A stretch of 64,000 bases of DNA from Roseimaritima sediminicola (lineage in GTDB: Bacteria; Planctomycetota; Planctomycetia; Pirellulales; Pirellulaceae): assembly GCF_009618275.1 (NCBI RefSeq), contig NZ_WIAD01000002.1, positions 236,914 through 300,913 on the forward strand, read 5' to 3'. Under the pieces are notes generated by a model that worked only from the letters and a program-made list of their open reading frames with translations, was not told the DNA's origin and made no database searches. This document shows positions 62,313 to 64,000 of the stretch, piece after piece. Position 1 is the stretch's first letter, and every line of letters begins with the position of its first letter. The position numbers were made by a program, and so were the translations under genes.

Positions 62313-62852
62313 CTTCCGTTCGCTTGCGGAAATCTGTGCGATCGTCTTGCCGCGTTCGATCGCTTCGGCAACGCCCTCCGGTGTCTGCCCTCGCCGCATC
62401 ATATCGCGCATGTGTTGCAATTGTCGATCAGGGATCGCATCAGCCGCAATATGTACGACAGAACCGTTCCAATGTTGCACGGTCCAAACGTCGTGGCAAA
62501 ATCGCGAGATCGAAATGATTCCATCAAGAAAAAGATAGTACCGCTGCGATCCAAGCATGATGCCCATCGCCTTATCCTCGATTGTGATATCCATTTCGCG
62601 GCGAGGGTACAGCAGAACATCGATGAGGCCAATGAATAGCCCACGAAAGAGATACGATACCGAAACCGCAAGCAAACCAAACACGACCATCCCCATCGGA
62701 TCAAAGGATATGGTCATTGCGATCATCCGCGACGTGAAAAAGGCGACCAGGATGATGATAAATGGAGTGAAGAAATAGCCCCAAATGTGAAGATGTGGGA
62801 TCAAGCGTTGCCGCCGATTCAGCGTGTATCGAATTGCGGTTGAGTCGGCCAT
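62301..62852 (-). CDS. Two-helix membrane protein, cassette gene
   Basis: A 183-residue protein. Two membrane helices at about residues 25-75 (YFFTPFIIILVAFFTSRMIA; GMVVFGLLAVSVSYLFRGLF) are followed by a soluble domain: EMDITIEDKAMGIMLGSQRYYLFLDGIISI, then WTVQHWNGSVVHIAADAIPDRQLQHM. This layout is that of YcxB-like proteins, with a PH-like domain after two helices, though the match is loose. ATG start; its stop is inside the following attC-like site, typical of cassette genes. Confidence 0.7.
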   Translation of the reverse strand: MADSTAIRYTLNRRQRLIPHLHIWGYFFTPFIIILVAFFTSRMIAMTISFDPMGMVVFGLLAVSVSYLFRGLFIGLIDVLLYPRREMDITIEDKAMGIMLGSQRYYLFLDGIISISRFCHDVWTVQHWNGSVVHIAADAIPDRQLQHMRDMMRRGQTPEGVAEAIERGKTIAQISASERKAEP

Positions 62853-62870
62853 CGAGTCTTCTATTGATTG

Positions 62871-62960
62871 GCAGAACGTCGGTGGTCAGTGGGTACGGCC
62901 GATTGATTTTCAATTCCTAAACGCCTGATGCCGTACTCCACTGCACGACATGGTTACCCG
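62871..62960 (-). other. attC-like recombination site
   Basis: AAC at 62875-62877, GTT at 62954-region end. In gene direction: GGGTAAC, spacer CAT, GTCGTGCAGTGG-A-GTACGGC; pairing arm GCCGTAC-CCACTGACC, then GTTCTGC. The stop codon TAA of the gene at 62954 is part of the GGGTAAC core. Confidence 0.78.
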
Positions 62961-63436
62961 CCGTCGGGGCGAGGAACGAGGCGTTGCAGTTTAGAGCGAC
63001 CGGCACGCGACACGACAATCGTATCAGGGTTCAATGCAGCAGCAAGTTGCGGATGAATTTTAGCTCCGCCCGGCAAAATCAATGCAAGCGGGTTCTCTTT
63101 GAGACGCTCTTTTGCCTTTTCGACATCAATGTCATCGCCATTCACAGTTCGGAACTTCAGTTGACGAACATTAAAAATCACAAGTTTGGACTGAAGGAGC
63201 GCGACATCTTGAGACCGATTCGCTAGGCTTGGCTGATCGCGCTGCATTTCGACATGGTAAGCGGATTGCACCGTTTCGAAATAGAGTAGCGCACCGGTGA
63301 ATACCATGTGCCCGCCGCTACGAGACGGTTCAATCGTCGCGTTCACAATCGTCTGAGGAGATGTAAACATGTCGTCAGCGATTGCGGGGCCAAAAGAGAA
63401 CAAAGCAACCATGAATGCAAATGTTTGACGTGTCAA
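62954..63436 (-). CDS. Small secreted protein, cassette gene
   Basis: A 160-residue protein with a signal peptide (TFAFMVALFSFGPAIADD) and a mature domain of mixed strands and helices (IVNATIEPSRSGGHMVFTGAL; LQSKLVIFNVRQLKFRTVNG). It starts with TTG at 63436, supported by GGAG six bases upstream. Its stop is inside the attC-like site. No family recognised. Confidence 0.65.
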   Translation of the reverse strand: MTRQTFAFMVALFSFGPAIADDMFTSPQTIVNATIEPSRSGGHMVFTGALLYFETVQSAYHVEMQRDQPSLANRSQDVALLQSKLVIFNVRQLKFRTVNGDDIDVEKAKERLKENPLALILPGGAKIHPQLAAALNPDTIVVSRAGRSKLQRLVPRPDGG

Positions 63437-63456
63437 TGTGGTCTCCAGTTCTGTCG

Positions 63457-63547
63457 GGTAACGTCACGCGTCACCCGGTACGCGCGAAAGATTTTCTACT
63501 TCAAAACCGCCCGGCTCGCGTACTCGGGTGCACGCGATGGTTACCGG
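63457..63547 (-). other. attC-like recombination site
   Basis: In gene direction: GGTAAC, spacer CAT, CGCGT-G-CACCCG-A-GTACGCG; the opposite arm pairs as CGCGTAC-CGGGTG-ACGCG, then GTTACCC. The G and A are unpaired in the gene-proximal arm. It begins 11 bases beyond the stop of the gene at 63559 and is the best example of the class. Confidence 0.85.
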
Positions 63548-63558
63548 CACCTGCAAAG

Positions 63559-63987
63559 TCACTCGATTAGGTCGAAATCATTGAGATCGATCATATCAAG
63601 AGAGTAAAGAAGATAGAACGTCGGGTAGAAAAACAAAATCATTACGACAAATAAGCCCACTACATTGACCACCCAATATCCAACACCCGGAATGCCCCGG
63701 GTCCAAATCAGGTACAGCAACGAAGCTAAGGGCCACGTAAGGAAGAAAAGTAGCCAAACCGTCGATGGGACACTTCGAGCGTGCATCTTTGAATCACTGA
63801 TAGCCCATGTAGTCGCGGCAGTCGCAAACGCGATCGCTGCGAGCGCGTATGCAGAACCACTGTTTGGCAAAACCACCTGACTGAAGCCCCAGAATCCGGC
63901 CAAACCAAACAGGGTGTAGACGCTCAACCGTCGCAGGCGTTCAGTCGGCGTGATGATTGGGTTCGGCAGGGTGGCGTCAGTGGTCAA
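63559..63987 (-). CDS. Membrane protein, possibly cut by the window edge
   Basis: At least 142 residues with four membrane helices (YTLFGLAGFWGFSQVVLP; AYALAAIAFATAATTWAI; VWLLFFLTWPLASLLYLI; VVNVVGLFVVMILFFYPTFYLL). The first possible start seen is a TTG at 63987, and the frame is open to the window end, so the true start may lie outside. It ends LDMIDLNDFDLIE. No family recognised; by position it is a further cassette gene. Confidence 0.55.
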   Translation of the reverse strand: MTTDATLPNPIITPTERLRRLSVYTLFGLAGFWGFSQVVLPNSGSAYALAAIAFATAATTWAISDSKMHARSVPSTVWLLFFLTWPLASLLYLIWTRGIPGVGYWVVNVVGLFVVMILFFYPTFYLLYSLDMIDLNDFDLIE

Positions 63988-64000
63988 TGTCCAATCCGGT

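Noticed and set aside
61602..62639. Plus-strand frames in the duplicated cassettes
   Set aside because: Opposite to the orientation of all cassette genes and crossing attC-like sites into unrelated sequence.
55867..64000. Genomic island or prophage remnant instead of a cassette array
   Set aside because: No phage structural, integrase or tRNA-attachment feature is seen, whereas each gene is separately bounded by an attC-type palindrome in one orientation.
1..64000. tRNA and rRNA genes
   Set aside because: I scanned for cloverleaf-like TTCGANNC and conserved rRNA segments by eye and found none that hold up; a covariance-model scan would be decisive.

Overview
The window looks like the chromosome of a planctomycete, most likely of the Pirellulales/Rhodopirellula type. 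The evidence is high-GC coding sequence with poorly conserved ribosome binding sites, and several families typical of that phylum: a 1001-residue PVC-type heme-binding CxxCH protein next to a DUF1080 (3-keto-disaccharide hydrolase) protein, a DUF1573 protein, a TlpA-like lipoprotein with an acidic linker, a Gly-Met-rich secreted protein, a topoisomerase I with a Lys/Ala tail, and a small basic protein of the planctomycete MAGTERRRELRRRR type. No rRNA, tRNA, CRISPR array or transposase gene was recognised.

0-56 kb is ordinary chromosome. It carries an oxoprolinase (44-3988), a methyltransferase and a SurA/PpiD-like membrane foldase (4.5-7.7 kb), topA (8.0-10.7 kb), nnrE, an FmdB zinc ribbon, a MATE exporter, a GlpG-type rhomboid and nagB (11-15.6 kb). 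These are followed by secreted proteins of unknown function (15.8-22.1 kb), a translationally coupled four-gene ABC export operon (27.8 to 22.2 kb), a TlpA lipoprotein with a phosphopantetheinyl transferase, a MoxR ATPase, and the cytochrome/DUF1080 pair (31-35.5 kb). Next come bioB, a C25-like peptidase and hemL (37-42.5 kb). At 43.7-49 kb an apgM-like gene, an aspartate kinase and an unusual siroheme reductase form one leftward unit, which suggests aspartate-family and sulfur amino-acid synthesis. A second ABC pair, a DUF1573 protein, rpe, a catalytically dead histidine-phosphatase homologue and a methyltransferase follow to 55.6 kb. Many intergenic gaps hold structured repeats: 29-bp palindromic tandem units at two loci, a GCATAGGCTTCCAGCC repeat at three loci, a GTAC-rich compound repeat, and two MITE-like elements with imperfect terminal inverted repeats.

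From about 55.9 kb to the right edge the character changes. Sequence becomes visibly more AT-rich, essentially all genes are small, mostly unrecognisable and on the minus strand, and they are separated by 85-95-bp imperfect palindromes with the architecture of integron attC sites. These have AAC/GTT ends, an unpaired spacer after the AAC, and arms in which the gene-proximal arm carries one or two extra unpaired bases. In most cases the gene stop codon abuts or enters the site. I read this as an integron cassette array lacking a visible integrase (a CALIN, or the distal part of a longer array). It includes two successive 450-bp cassettes without a convincing protein and several decayed or truncated cassettes, and is the most interesting feature of the window.
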